60,000 nucleotides of DNA, from positions 32,252,022-32,312,021 of the forward strand of contig CM022665.1 of the NCBI GenBank assembly GCA_012295275.1, read 5' to 3'. Shown here in pieces: positions 25,076 to 38,384 of this stretch. The DNA is from Chrysomallon squamiferum (lineage: Eukaryota > Mollusca > Gastropoda > Neomphalida > Peltospiridae). The notes beneath the pieces are model-generated. The model was not told where the DNA came from, did no database searches, and saw only the letters and a program-made list of their open reading frames with translations. Made by a program: the position numbers and the translations under genes. Position 1 is the stretch's first letter. Each line of letters starts with the position of its first letter.

Positions 25076-26533
25076 GAAGCACCAGTCCATTTTTAAAATA
25101 ACATTCTGTGACTTTAAAGAACGAAAATGTGCATAATTTGGTTAACATGTAAATATTTCCGCATTAAAAAAATAACAACAGCATAAATACCAAAGACACA
25201 GCAGCAACAACAACAAACATACATATATGTGTATATATATATATATTGTGCGTTATAGAAGACGATCTCCATTCTACTGTTTAAAATACCTGGGATTCAA
25301 ACTAACATTCATGTTAATTAATTATAAAAAGTGGCATATCGATCAGCAGAAAAAATGTATCTGTTTAGCCTTGTTTATATAAATGTGAATAAATAAAGTA
25401 CAAAATGACATTGTAAATACATCACCAGATATGAAATCATTTTGGTCATTCCGAGTACAAGATATGTTCAACATAATTGGACAAATAAAATTATTTGTCT
25501 GATGGAATTAACACAAAACAGGGTATAAGACAATAATTTGGATAGGTAATCTGTGTAAGACGACAAATAAAAAGAAATATATACATAAAAAAGAATAGAA
25601 TTTATAAAATATAGAATTGTTTTTTAATCCGTCTTAAAAGCAACAGAAATACAAGCATTTTTGCTCTATATAGATACAGCAACTGGCATTTGATTGAATG
25701 TTTATTAATAAACAAAATATTTAATCATTTCAATGCGGACTGAGTATAAATGTGGATCCTTATCCGAGAAATAAAAATTAATTTCATAGATTTGAAATCA
25801 ATGTCTGTGGACGGTTATGTATAATTACGATCTGTTAATTCAATGTATGTGTGATACACATCTTTTAAGTAAAGATATGCTGGATTTGTACCAAATCCAA
25901 TCACTGTATTCCTTTTTGTAGCCATTAGATGTTATTTTCTTTATAATGAAACTTTATTTCATCTTGAAAATTATATCCATCGTGGTAACGAAAACACTCT
26001 TTTTTTTTTTCTTTCTTTTCTTTTTTACATTATTTTACCTGATGTTATTATTATTATTTTATATAATGAAACTCATTTTATTTCCATAGTAATCACGATA
26101 CCGTTTTGTGAAATCATGGATTCGCTTTGGGAATATTACATTCATGACAAAAATGTGTTAATTGGCAATTGTCTTAATTTTCTGAAAGATTTCATACCGG
26201 TGAGAAGATATATATAAAGGATAGATTGAAATGCATTTATAACGCATTCAAATTATCCAAACAGTTTAAACAAAAAATCAGTATAAATAAATATTTCATG
26301 AAACATCATTTTCATGAAATAACATTATTTAATCAGTGAAAACTGTAACTAAATAAAAAATAAAAATGTTTAGAAAATTTCTGTATAATATACTGACAGT
26401 CGACAGTGATTTGTATAAAGTTTTGACCTGATAATTGAATCAGTTTATTGAAAACGTGTGACAAACATAACATTTTTAAAAATGCTCTTTTGTATTCTGA
26501 GGCATAATTGATTTAATGATTAACAGATGCTTG

Positions 26534-26565
<32 letters not shown>

Positions 26566-26582
26566 CATTATTGTTATTGTTA

Positions 26583-26613
<31 letters not shown>

Positions 26614-27053
26614 GTCAGATATTTAATAAATTATATTAAAATTTATTTATACCTTTCTTAAAGAAAGCGTTTCAGAAAACAGTTTTAACAACAAGATGTG
26701 ATACTGAAAAAGACCGTCTCTCAATGCATTTCATTTATAATGTTACATTTAAATACGTAAACAAATTTTGTATTGAAAGGGTTATGAAATCAATTTTTTC
26801 ATATGTACTAAACAGCATAAATTACACTATATTAAATGCCGATAAGAATAAATATCATTAAGAAAGCCAAAGAGCATTCTGTTAAACATTTAGTGTTCAC
26901 ATTTATGAACCTTTTTTGTTATAATATGCCAGTTATTTCTGTGGAGTGGTTAAAAATCCAGAATACCTAGACTCAGTTTGCTTTCGTTGTGAAAAGTGTC
27001 GTTCCAAATTAACTATGCTTTTATGTCTCAAAACAGTATAATAATATTTCCAG
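25076..27053. other. receptor A 3' UTR and intergenic DNA
   Basis: The 3' UTR of receptor A begins here; its end is not evident. An ATT/GTT microsatellite lies at about 26537-26613. No coding exon was found. Confidence 0.4.
25388..25397 (+). terminator. candidate polyadenylation signals for receptor A
   Basis: Two overlapping AATAAA hexamers (25388-25393 and 25392-25397) occur about 315 bp after the stop codon. AT-rich DNA yields this hexamer often by chance, so the call is tentative. Confidence 0.35.
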
Positions 27054-27137
27054 CTCTACCAAGGGATACCTACCATGCCAGCGGAAACGGTGTATCGTGC
27101 TATTAACAGAACTTGTGATACTGCGGAATCAGTTTCA
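27054..27137 (+). other. orphan exon-like unit between the two receptors
   Basis: An 84-bp CpG-containing block is bounded by a TTTCCAG acceptor and a GTAAGT donor. Two of three frames are open: phase 0 starts LYQGIPTMPAETVYR and another starts STKGYLPCQRKRC. Spliced in phase 1 from receptor A's tail it would end after ALPRDTYHASGNGVSCY, an alternative C-terminus. It could equally be a 5' UTR exon of receptor B. No homology was recognised. Confidence 0.3.
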
Positions 27138-29861
27138 GTAAGTCCATAAAACTCCTTCAGGTTGTTTTCGACACTGCCTGCCACGTGATAAAAATACAGT
27201 TATATGTATTTGTGAGAAATATTTTTATTTGTATGTCATTTTGATCGTTTAATCATTTTTATTATGCTTATCGTTTTTATAATAAAATATTTTTTGGTCA
27301 TATTAATTTGTAATCCTTTTCTTATAGTAAGTTTAGAGGTTTCACTATTAATTGGGACGCCACTTTTGGTACTTTATGAAATTAAGTGTTTGCAGGCTGG
27401 CACTACACCCTTTGGATATAGTGAAAATCGCGGGAATGGCTAGACACATTGGTCTGTAATAATGTGCATAAGAAATACGCTGTCTACTGGGACAATGAGA
27501 TGAAAAAACAAGTTTTGAAAAGATCATGTTTAGGTTTAGAATTAAGATATTCATTTATATATGAAGATAGCATGTAAGGCTAACAGGGGATTTTGTCCAT
27601 ATTCAAAAGCTAACACGTGCTTTCAGTGAAAAATATACATACAAAACATTTCAAGTCCGGATGTAAGAAGGGGCTCTTCCTCACCTGGACCCCACCAGTG
27701 GACATCCATGTACAGGAGACTTGTTTAATCATAGTATAGATACATGTACATACATACATTTAAAATACCCAGTTACCGTAAGCCATTTATGTATTTACAT
27801 TTTATTAATGTTACTAATTATTTTTTCTTCTTCCAAATTATTTTAATTATGGATTTGATAAATAAAAGATTTCACTTAATATTTGTACGTTTTTGTGATG
27901 CAGCTATAATAAATCAATAAACGTATGATAATTTGTTTAATGACAATTTCAGAATAATAATATTATGGATATTAGGTATTAAACATAATTTTTATTTCGT
28001 GTCGTATATAAAACCTGAACTGTGAAAATTCAGTTAAACATTTTTTTACTATCTAAAAAAAACACATTTAAAAACTGGTGACTGGTTTGATTAATGGTTA
28101 ATTTGACAAATCCTGCCATCTTCAATCTTCATGAAAGTTATGTAAACACAACTGCTATCTTATGGTGATTTTCACTGTTCAAAGAGATTTAAACCAAAAA
28201 TAAAAAAATAAAAAAATTTCAAGCATGAGGGAAAGTTTTCTTATTAATTTAAAGTTTTGAAATTGATTACATGCTTCACATTTGTTTTTGGAATACTTTG
28301 TCGAATTCACAAAAACTGCATATAAAATTACAGACATAACCAATTTTCTGGAGAAATTATACAAAAGGTAATAATGGTTTGTGACATTCAGTTTTATATT
28401 TCCGATAGCAGTAGTATGTTAAATTTTATATAAAGAGTATGCCTTGAGCATTCTTTATCTTGTCCTTGAACTTACACAAATTATGCACATATAATTGAAA
28501 ATATTAATTTCGCTAGCTAAAATTGATTGAACTAAAATGTTTGAACTCAGAAAAAGCTTAAAATAAGAATCTAACTAATAGCGCGAAATTATCTAAACCG
28601 GCAATTAATGTAATGACGTCAGCTAGAACTGATGTCATATCCGGTCGTTAAAAAGATGTCTTTTGTTGTTTTATGAATATTTGACGATATATTGATGTTT
28701 AAACTAGAATTCAAATTTTATATTAAAATAAATATTCATGGAGCAGTCTTAGAAGATGAATAAATATTATATTACTCATCGATTTAAATAAAACAAACAA
28801 AAACAAAAAATCATTAAGCTCAGCACGTGAAAAGAAGAAAAATGGTAATGAAGGTAGGATTACGCTGGTAATTAACTTAAGAAAAGTCAGAAACATTTTT
28901 CTTTAATTAACTAATAATAAAAATAAAGCTTTTTAAAATTATCCACTGGCCCTTTTATTTGTTGTTAAACAAGTTTTTTCGTTTGTGAATCATATGGATT
29001 ACAATAAAGCGAAAATACTGTAATAATAATGCAGTGTCGTAATTTTGGTGCTGCTTTAATAATTATTCACATTAATTTTGCATGACCCTATATTTTTTAA
29101 TTACAGAATAATAATAATAAGTTTGTTTGTTTTTGTACTGTGGTTTATTTTAAAATAAAATTTCTATGATATATTTCTTATTTTTCTATTACTCCAATAT
29201 TTAAATTTTATCGGCATAATTCGAACAATCAGCGTGAAAAATTGCAACAGTATGTTTACATTCAAAGTCTTTTTATTTTATTTTATTTTTTAAAAAATGT
29301 TTTTCTCCTGAATTATTCATATCGTATATAAAAATTAACTTAACATTTTTTTTTTTTTTTTTTTTTTTTTAAATATATTATCTTACGAAGAGACCGGTTG
29401 CTGGCTCTGCTTCTAATTTATGTAAATAACTAGCTCTGTTGAACTTTCGAATAGTAGAGGCCGAAATCTAAATACAATGGTCATTTGGGGAACATAATAC
29501 ATTTATCTTAATTTTCGACTGAGTTAAAAATTAATTGTTTCTGTTTGTAATTGTAAGATTTATTTTTTCGTATATTTTTGCCGAGTCAAAACGTAGTGTC
29601 CAATATCACGTGTCACATTTTTGGGGTATGATTGGTTGAGAAATCTTAGTTTTTATTAAAAAGAAAGACAAAACAAGACAAGACAAGACAAAACAAAACA
29701 AAAAAAAAAAAAAAAAAAAAGGAAAGAAAAAAAAAAAAAAGAAAAAGAATTTGATTCGTAATTAGAATAATCTTCGGACAAGATTCATTAAATAAGAAAT
29801 CATTGTACTTTGATATCAAGTGATTTACTTGTGTAATTATAATCGGTTTAAAAGATAATTC

Positions 29862-29907
<46 letters not shown>

Positions 29908-30040
29908 AATTATGACACTATTAGAAAAATAGGGATTTTAGTTTTCATTTTATTTTTTACTTTTTTAAAATCTGTATCCATGTTTAGGAGGGCAAAATAA
30001 CCAGTCTAATTACATCATGCGTAACCTCAGTATCATCTGC

Positions 30041-30076
<36 letters not shown>

Positions 30077-30240
30077 TTCATGAAAATAACTCAATTACAT
30101 TAAATACGCAAGCGCAAATATGTCAGATTTTGTATTAAGATGAAGGTCAAAATAAAGCAATACCTACAAGTTCACTACCCCGACGTCCATTTAAAGAGTT
30201 ACAACATGAACATCCATACATACACACTTGGTATATACTA
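27138..30240. other. intergenic, AT-rich, with poly-A/T runs
   Basis: No gene is supported. It contains a perfect CRE palindrome at 28614-28621, T or A homopolymers at about 29347-29370, 29699-29740 and 29867-29904, and a (CTAT)n run at about 30039-30075. Confidence 0.5.
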
Positions 30241-30242
30241 CT

Positions 30243-30250
30243 TATAAAAG
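30243..30250 (+). promoter_or_regulatory. TATA-like box upstream of receptor B
   Basis: TATAAAAG lies 100 bp before the chosen ATG at 30350, which would place initiation near 30270-30275. A competing reading is that the TTCTTCAG at about 30290-30297 is an acceptor and that the first transcribed exon lies further upstream. Confidence 0.4.
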
Positions 30251-30349
30251 GGGATACAGTTTTGACATTTTCTGTTCTCTGTTGATTTTTCTTCAGGTGG
30301 GATCAAACCTTTAAACATTTATATTAACGAAAATCGAAGGAGCTGAAAA

Positions 30350-33300
30350 ATGTATATTAAATGTACATCGAATTGTTTGAATCTTGTACATCTGATGATC
30401 ATCTGTTATATGGTTGCAAATCACGTTCACTCGGAGGATGTATGCCAAAAATCCTATTGTTTATGTTCAAGAAATTATGATAGAAAAGCTGTTGTATGTC
30501 TACCAAAAACAATAATTACAAGTATTCCTCGTGGTGTGCCTGAAGACACAAAAGAACTGTATGTACAACATCAAATACTTGTTTCAGCGTTAGATTTATT
30601 TTAATTTTTAATACTAAATTAATGAGAAATTATTTATTTGTTTAAGTATCAAATGATGATACAAATAATAATTACAATAATGATTTAATATATTGTCAAC
30701 TATCTTAATAAGGTTTATTGGACATGTAATATTTAATTTAATTTTAGTAGCATAATTATTTCATGATATTAGATTTTCCGACTTTTATGTTAAATAAGAA
30801 ATGGCCAAAGTCCAAAGAATTCAAATATCATTGTTAAACATGTCAAAATGTGTAATTTTGTCAAATGTAAAGTATTTTATTAATATTGCTGCTTGCTGAC
30901 CATTTAATGTGCTTATCCAAAATTAGTAAAATTAATATAAATATATTTTTAAAATTATTTGTAATTTAATATTTTTACATCTTTTCAGAAGTTTTCTATC
31001 TAATCATATACAAGCTATAGGAGAAACTGATTTGAAAAGGCTGGAAGATTTGATTGTTTTGTAAGTAATGGTAACGATACAACAAAGATTTATCCATCAA
31101 GTATTGGTTTCATAATTCAGAAATCAGCATGTTCTTCAGTCATGTTTTTCAGAAAGAAATATCAATTATTTACAATTTAACAATCTTTTATTCAAAACTA
31201 AGGCTAGAATTATTAATTTTTCAGTAGAGTATGGTAGCACTCTTGCAAAACACATCAACATTTCTGCAGTATACATTATGAATACTCATACTGTGTAGGA
31301 CAAATAAAGACAACAAATAGTATTATAGCTTATTTGTAAGTATTAATTTGGTAAATGAAATAATGGCATAATTATAAATTATAAACTAGTAGAGTATAGT
31401 TCTGTTTGTATGGAAAACATTTAGTAAAACTTCAAATATACATAACTTATAAAACTTAAAATTGAAATGTAACTGATGCCACACACCTGCTTGGTTGAAT
31501 AAGATTTGGCACCATTAGAGTCAGTCTCCACGACAAAGACTTCAGTTTCCAGAGGTTAATGAATAAGATCTGAAACTGAGAACTGGTATTTAGCTAGATT
31601 TATATATATATATATAAATAATTTTAGATAATGATAACATTGCTGAATATTAATGTGTTTACAACTATAATGTACTGAAATAGATCTCACTTTTATTAAT
31701 ATCTGATGAAGCAAACACACCAATATTTAATTCACAATTTAAAAGATAGTTACTTAGTCATTAATATTATTATTTTAGTATCTGATAAATTAAATGTGTT
31801 TAAAGGATTTATATATTTCTATTTAGCATAGTTATACATAATAAAAAGTAACTAGATTCTTAGGATATCCAGCTTATATTATGACTTAAAGAAGGTCTTG
31901 GGGACATAACCTGACACTGTTCTGTAATGCACTGTAGTTCTAAAGTCAGATGAATAAAAAATCACAGTACTTATATTTCTCTGATGTTTTAGTGAAACAT
32001 TAGTTAGTCTTCAACAATCAGTATAATGTTTTTTTTTATTATGATTCAAACTGTAATGTTGAATTATTATTATTATTATACTTAATTATCCAAGTGTTGT
32101 AGTAATGTCAGGGTCTGAACCAGTGAGTACAAATAATGCAACATTTTGTTATCAAAATAAAATAGGGGATTGATAGAAATGGAAATGCAGCGGAAAGATG
32201 GGAAGCAAAAGCTTGAAAAAGAATATAGAAATAGTTTTGAAATTGTATAAAGATTTTTGTAATTAATAAAACTAAAATATTGTGTCACTTTTCAGATCTC
32301 TTGCAGATAATCAAATAAGTGATATCCATGAAAAAGCTTTTAAAAATATGTACAGTCTTCAAGTGTTGTAAGTATAATATTAAAACAAGGGAGATAGATC
32401 TGGAACAATTGGATGTATAGATACTTAACTCTATATTTTCTTTAATCTAGATGATACATATGAATGTGTGTGTTTGTGAACTTGTATATTTTGTTCTTAG
32501 TTTGTGAATTGCAGATTCTGGTGTTTAGCATGCATTTCAAAACATGATTTAAAAATTAAAATGAACAACAACAACAAACAAATAAACCAATAAACAAACA
32601 AATTGTTTTATTTAATCTGTTGTTAAGTAAGTTTTTTTTGGAATGAACTTTCACAGTACATTTTCATTTTTTTTTCATTTTTACATTTATGTTATAAATA
32701 TGGTGACAGATTTATCTCTGACAGACTTTATTAATACAATTTTTATATTTAAAAAAACAACAACATGACTAATGAAAGGAGCATATAATAAAAAAGAATA
32801 AATAGCTCAGTGTGTGAATTTGTGTTGGGGTAGTGGACATCCTGTCTCATTGATGTTATAGAACTTAACAACTGTCATTATATCATGTAAGTGTAGATTA
32901 AAAAAAGGTAGTGTTCAGCTCATTAAATAAAAGGGTCATTCCGTGTCAAATCACCCCCCAAAAAAGAAATTTAAACCCGACCGTCTCAGATTTTTATAAA
33001 ACTTGGTGTACTTGTTGACTGGGATCCCACAGCACCAAATCTGAAATGTTAGCTCAATCAGACCAGTGGTGTGGGAGATATGGCCCACCGAATTTTGAGA
33101 TTTTTGCCAAAAATGGGTGTGACCACCAACCTTAGAACCCTCATATCTCAGGAACTACTGGGCCAATCTTCATAAAATTGGTATTGTTAGAAAGGCAAAA
33201 TGACAAGGATACCAAATCTGCCATTTTTGTTTAGTTTGGAAAATATTGGAGTACCTTGACCTTTTGACCTTTGCTATGACCTTGAAATTGACCGTGTGGA

Positions 33301-36077
33301 TCACGTGATCTTGAGATGACCTTTATTGAAATTTAATCTCCCACATGTTAACTAAAACATATAAAAGTTTCCTGGGTGTAATATTTTTTGTTTAGCCACA
33401 ATATAGATTTAACAAATGCACATACATGAAAATAACACGTTTTCAGCCATTAACATCTGATTAACTAAAACCTGAATGATCAATTCTGGATGCTAGGGAT
33501 CACCATCTCTCTTGATCATCGAGTAAGACATTGTAGACCTACATGTATGCATAAAGTTCACATATAAAAGTTTCCTGGGTATAATATTTTTTGTTTAGCC
33601 ATAATAGAGATTTAAAAAAATGCATACCTGCATGGATGATTGATACAATGCATTACAATGTACATTTTCTCTGAGACTAAAAATTCATCTTTGGAGTTAA
33701 AACCCACCTGACATGTCTGAAGGAATGCCTTGCCATTGGTTTTGAACGAGGTTTCAGTCAACAACAGTACAACCCAGTCTGAAATCAGACGTCATCAAGT
33801 GATGTTAGCACTCGATGATCAAGAAAGATGGTGATCCCTAGCATCCAGAATTGATCATTCAGGTTTTAGTTAATCAGATGTTAATGGCTGAAAACGTGTT
33901 ATTTTCATGTATGTGCATTTGTTAAATCTATATTGTGGCTAAACAAAAAATATTACACCCAGGAAACTTTTATATGTTTTAGTTAACATGTGGGAGATTA
34001 AATTTCAATAAAGGTCATCTCAAGATCACGTGATCCACACGGTCAATTTCAAGGTCATAGCAAAGGTCAAAAGGTCAAGGTACTCCAATATTTTCCAAAC
34101 TAAACAAAAATGGCAGATTTGGTATCCTTGTCATTTTGCCTTTCTAACAATACCAATTTTATGAAGATTGGCCCAGTAGTTCCTGAGATATGAGGGTTCT
34201 AAGGTTGGTGGTCACACCCATTTTTGGCAAAAATCTCAAAATTCGGTGGGCCATATCTCCCACACCACTGGTCTGATTGAGCTAACATTTCAGATTTGGT
34301 GCTGTGGGATCCCAGTCAACAAGTATACCAAGTTTTATAAAAATCTGAGACGGTCGGGTTTAAACCATTGGGTGATTTGACATGGAATGACCCAAAACGT
34401 TTATTATCTTTCATTCATTCATTCATACATGTAGGTTATTACAAGGAAATAGGATATCAGTCATTAAAAAGGGTCACTTCACTGACTTAACAAGTATAAG
34501 AGTACTGTAAGTATTTGTTACATTTTTAAAATAGTAAATAAATGCTTTGATAAATGATAAATGAAACAAATAATTTAATGACCTATGATAGATATAAATA
34601 AAATAAAATTACATTGTTAAAGAACCATTTAAAAAAGTTAAAAACAAATATAGTCATACAAATAATCTTATTATATTTTGTTAACTTCCAGTTGTTTTTT
34701 TAATTAATTGTCAATGATTTACCCACACTTCCTTCTTTATCTTCATCATAACTAATTCATGACTAGCATTTTATGTTTTAAAAAAAATATAAAAAAAATG
34801 AATGCAAAAGAAAAAAGGGGAAAATACCACTTCCATGTTTTCTTGTTATTTGTATTTGTCTATTTATTTTCAGTTTAAGACAGCATGTAATATTATTAAT
34901 GAATAGTGATCTACATGTATTAAATTAAAAGATATTTTGAATTTATGTAGTGTTAGCACTACCAATAATTGAATTTTAAAAAACTAAAAAGTAAATAAAT
35001 AAATAAGAAAATAAAATGTAAATATTATTTGTTTAGAGCAGACTAATTTCATACAACTTGTTTTATTTTTTTAATTTTAAATATGTATTGGGTCTCATTT
35101 TTAATATTAATTAAATTAACAAATATTTAAGCCAGTTTATAAAGTTATACACACACATCTTTATTTTTCAACCAGTAACCTGTCCAGAAATCCTATTAGA
35201 CAAATTGCACATTTTGCCTTCAGTACATTTCCTTTGAAATCAAAGGTAAAGGTGTAAGTACATTACTTTGTGCATTTTACTTATGTTTGATAAAGATTAT
35301 CCTTTATGTTTTGTTGTTGTTACAGCTGAGGAAGGACTTTCATACTCAAAAATGATTTTATTATGCTAACAAAAATAAAAGAATCAAGTTTATTGAGATG
35401 ATAATTCAGCTTTGTATATTGTAATTACATTGTAAAAAAATATACAGAAAATAAAGTTTTAGATTTTTTTTCCTAAAACATGTAAAAATGTTTTGATTTT
35501 ATAGCTTCATGATCTAGCTTATTGGATTCATAGATTGAATGGTTTCATTCTGGAATACCTACTTAAAAATTGATCTTGATAATACAAGTCATTTGCAAAT
35601 GTTCCTTGTTTTGATGAAAAATAAATGAATTCTTCACTTAGGTTTTCAAATATCTCTATAAATTGAAAGAAAAAATAAAAGTATAAAAAATTATTTATTT
35701 ACAATTAATTGATTTAATGTTTACTATCATTTGAATTTTAGACTATGTAAAAACTTATGTAGGTAAGATACTTCTAACAAAGGAACATGAAAAGGAGTGA
35801 ATTGATTTTTAAGAAAGAACATTGCATGTAGTATTGGAGTTAAGAGTTTTCTGAACACTATTTAGTATTATTTATATTTTAATATGTTTTTTCTTTCTTT
35901 TTAAAGAAAGAAATATGTTTGTTTTGGATTTCAGATTGTTGAGCAATAACCTGACATATTGTGGCTGTGCACTATTAAAATCTGATTTTTTCAATTCACA
36001 AGCACAGCCTGGTCTCTCTTTTAATGGCTGTACATATGTCCCCCAAAAGTCCTCAGCTGCCTCTAGAAAATGTGCAG
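30350..36077 (+). CDS. receptor B exons 1-6: signal peptide, LRRNT, leucine-rich repeats, LRRCT
   Basis: A signal peptide (about residues 1-28, core NLVHLMIICYMVANHV) is followed by an LRRNT cap (CQKSYCLC ... VVC, then SIPRGVPEDTKEL). Exons 2-4 are 72-bp single-repeat exons (ADNQISDIHEKAFKNM; QGNRISVIKKGHFTDL) and exon 5 (78 bp) holds RNPIRQIAHFAFSTF. Exon 6 is an LRRCT cap starting TYCGCALL. The organisation is exon-for-exon that of receptor A, but residue identity in the repeats is modest. Confidence 0.85.
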
Positions 36078-36099
36078 GTATTCATTTCTCTTTTTTTTC

Positions 36100-36131
<32 letters not shown>

Positions 36132-38353
36132 CTGACTTTATTTTTTTTCACTTCTGTTTTATTTTTTGTTTTTAATTATAACATATAAGCAGTTTAAGTA
36201 CATTGAAATTTATCAAATTGATTCCATATCTTGAAAATTCTCTGTGGTGAAGAATTTAAAATAAAAATAAAAAATAAAAATAAATAAATAAAAACTGTTT
36301 GTTGAATGATAGAAGAAAATGGAAAATTCAAAACTTTGTGTTCAAAACAGAATGTACACATAAGTCAGTTCCTCAGTTAACTGTGTGTACAATTTAATTG
36401 ATATTAAGGTATAATATACAGGATTATCTGATTTTGCATTATCAAGTCTAAATTAGTTTAGGATGAATAGTTTTAAAAAATATTTGGACATGCTACATAA
36501 TTGCCTTTCTTTTGAGATTTTAGATAAAGATGACCCCATTCGAGGCAGTAACCAATGTTTTAAATGTTTTGGTGAACTTACTAATGGTAAATGTGTAGAA
36601 GAAGGCACCATTGAAAAGTGTGGAGATGACAGCTTGGTAAAAATGTATTTAAACATTAAAGATTTAGACTCCTTTATGAGAAATAATTCAAGACAATTAC
36701 CAAAATGAAATATATTTTTGACTATATTTTTGTTCTGCAATAAAATTTCATATATCAGTAAAAGAGATAAAAAGTAAAACGACAAGAAGCTGTATAATTA
36801 ATGAATAAGAATGCATCTAAGAGTTACAGAAAAACAAGAACTTTGATTGGTGAAGAGGTTATTAGTTTTGTAAATGTAACTCCTCTCAGAATAATTTCAT
36901 AAAGCAGTATTATTATCTATCAGTTTTAGCAGGTTGTTAACATAACTAGAATAATATATACATGTATATGAATTCCTAACATTCTAAATATTAACCTGTA
37001 TTTTGTGGTTGTAATTTGTGTCACAATCATCATCATCTTTTTTTTTTTTTTTTTACTAAAATGGTTGTTTGATGACTAAATTCACTTGAGAATGTAATAA
37101 TTATTTTTTTTTAATGATATTCTAATTACTTACCAGTCCAGTGTAATTTTTTAATTATATGTAGTGCCATGTTTAAATGTGTATATAATGATGATCATGA
37201 GTAAAACAAATTTTACCTTATTAAATGGAATGTTCTGTAGATGAAGCATCCAAATAACTGAAGTTTAAAACTCAATAATTATTGATAAAATAAATAAATA
37301 AAACTAAATAAATACATTAATTTACATATTAATGAATACATTTTTTTTTTCAACAGATGATGTGTGCAACAGTTTTACGTTACAGAAGTGGTAATTTCCA
37401 TATTACCCGAGGTTGCAGAACCTATCACTGGTGCATGGAATATATGCAAAAAAATGCACTGGAGTGTTCTTTGAGATTCTCTCCTAACAGTATTAACTGC
37501 ACATATTGTTGTATTGGTGACTTATGTAATGATAGAAAAATAACGTGTAGGTCAACAACACCTAAATTTTACAGAGCCTATGTTTAGAAATACCAGATTC
37601 AGATCCAAGAGAGTTTTACACTGTGTTCTTTACCAATTTTGACTCACTCATGGTATTTTTGTTATATTCAAACTTCACAATAATGATCATGTTCAATTTC
37701 TTCAGAAATCCCACATCTAGTTTCACTATGATTGTTTGTAAGAGTTATTTCCATCTGCAATCACTGCCCTATGATTGGTGATGTAGTTATGACCTTCATT
37801 TTCTTGTGATTTTCAGCCAGTGAGAAAGCTCACTGTATTTATATTTGACAGATGCTGTGTGGAGCCATGGGTCTGACAGCATTTTTATATTTAGTTTCTT
37901 ATTTTCAAAAGAAAATTAAGAAACAGATGTGTCAGTATTAAAAAAGTGAAGACTTCTCTGCAGTATGTATGTAAGGAAATTTGTGTATGTGTGTGTGTAC
38001 TAATCACTTGCACTTAGTTGCTGTGACAGCTTAATGTGCATGTTTGCGTTATGAAGAAATAAACAGCATAAATACATTTTGCATACTTTTATCTTTATTA
38101 TTCACTTCTCATGACAAATCAATTATAATAATGGTATAAGAAAACTTTTAAGGATCGACTGAGGCTGGTTTTTTCTCACTTGTATCATGACTTCATTTTA
38201 TAAAGAAGAAGTAAATTAGGAAATGACAGTTTTGTAATATTTAATTCAGTATATTTCACAAGAAAGCATGTCACCCATAATGCATTCTCTTAATATCAAT
38301 TAGTAGTAAAGTTTATTTATGATTAAAAAAAAAGAAAAAAAAGAAAAGAAATT

Positions 38354-38384
<31 letters not shown>

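Noticed and set aside
30039-30075. Regular short repeat suspected as a CRISPR-like array
   Set aside because: It is a plain (CTAT)n microsatellite with no spacers.
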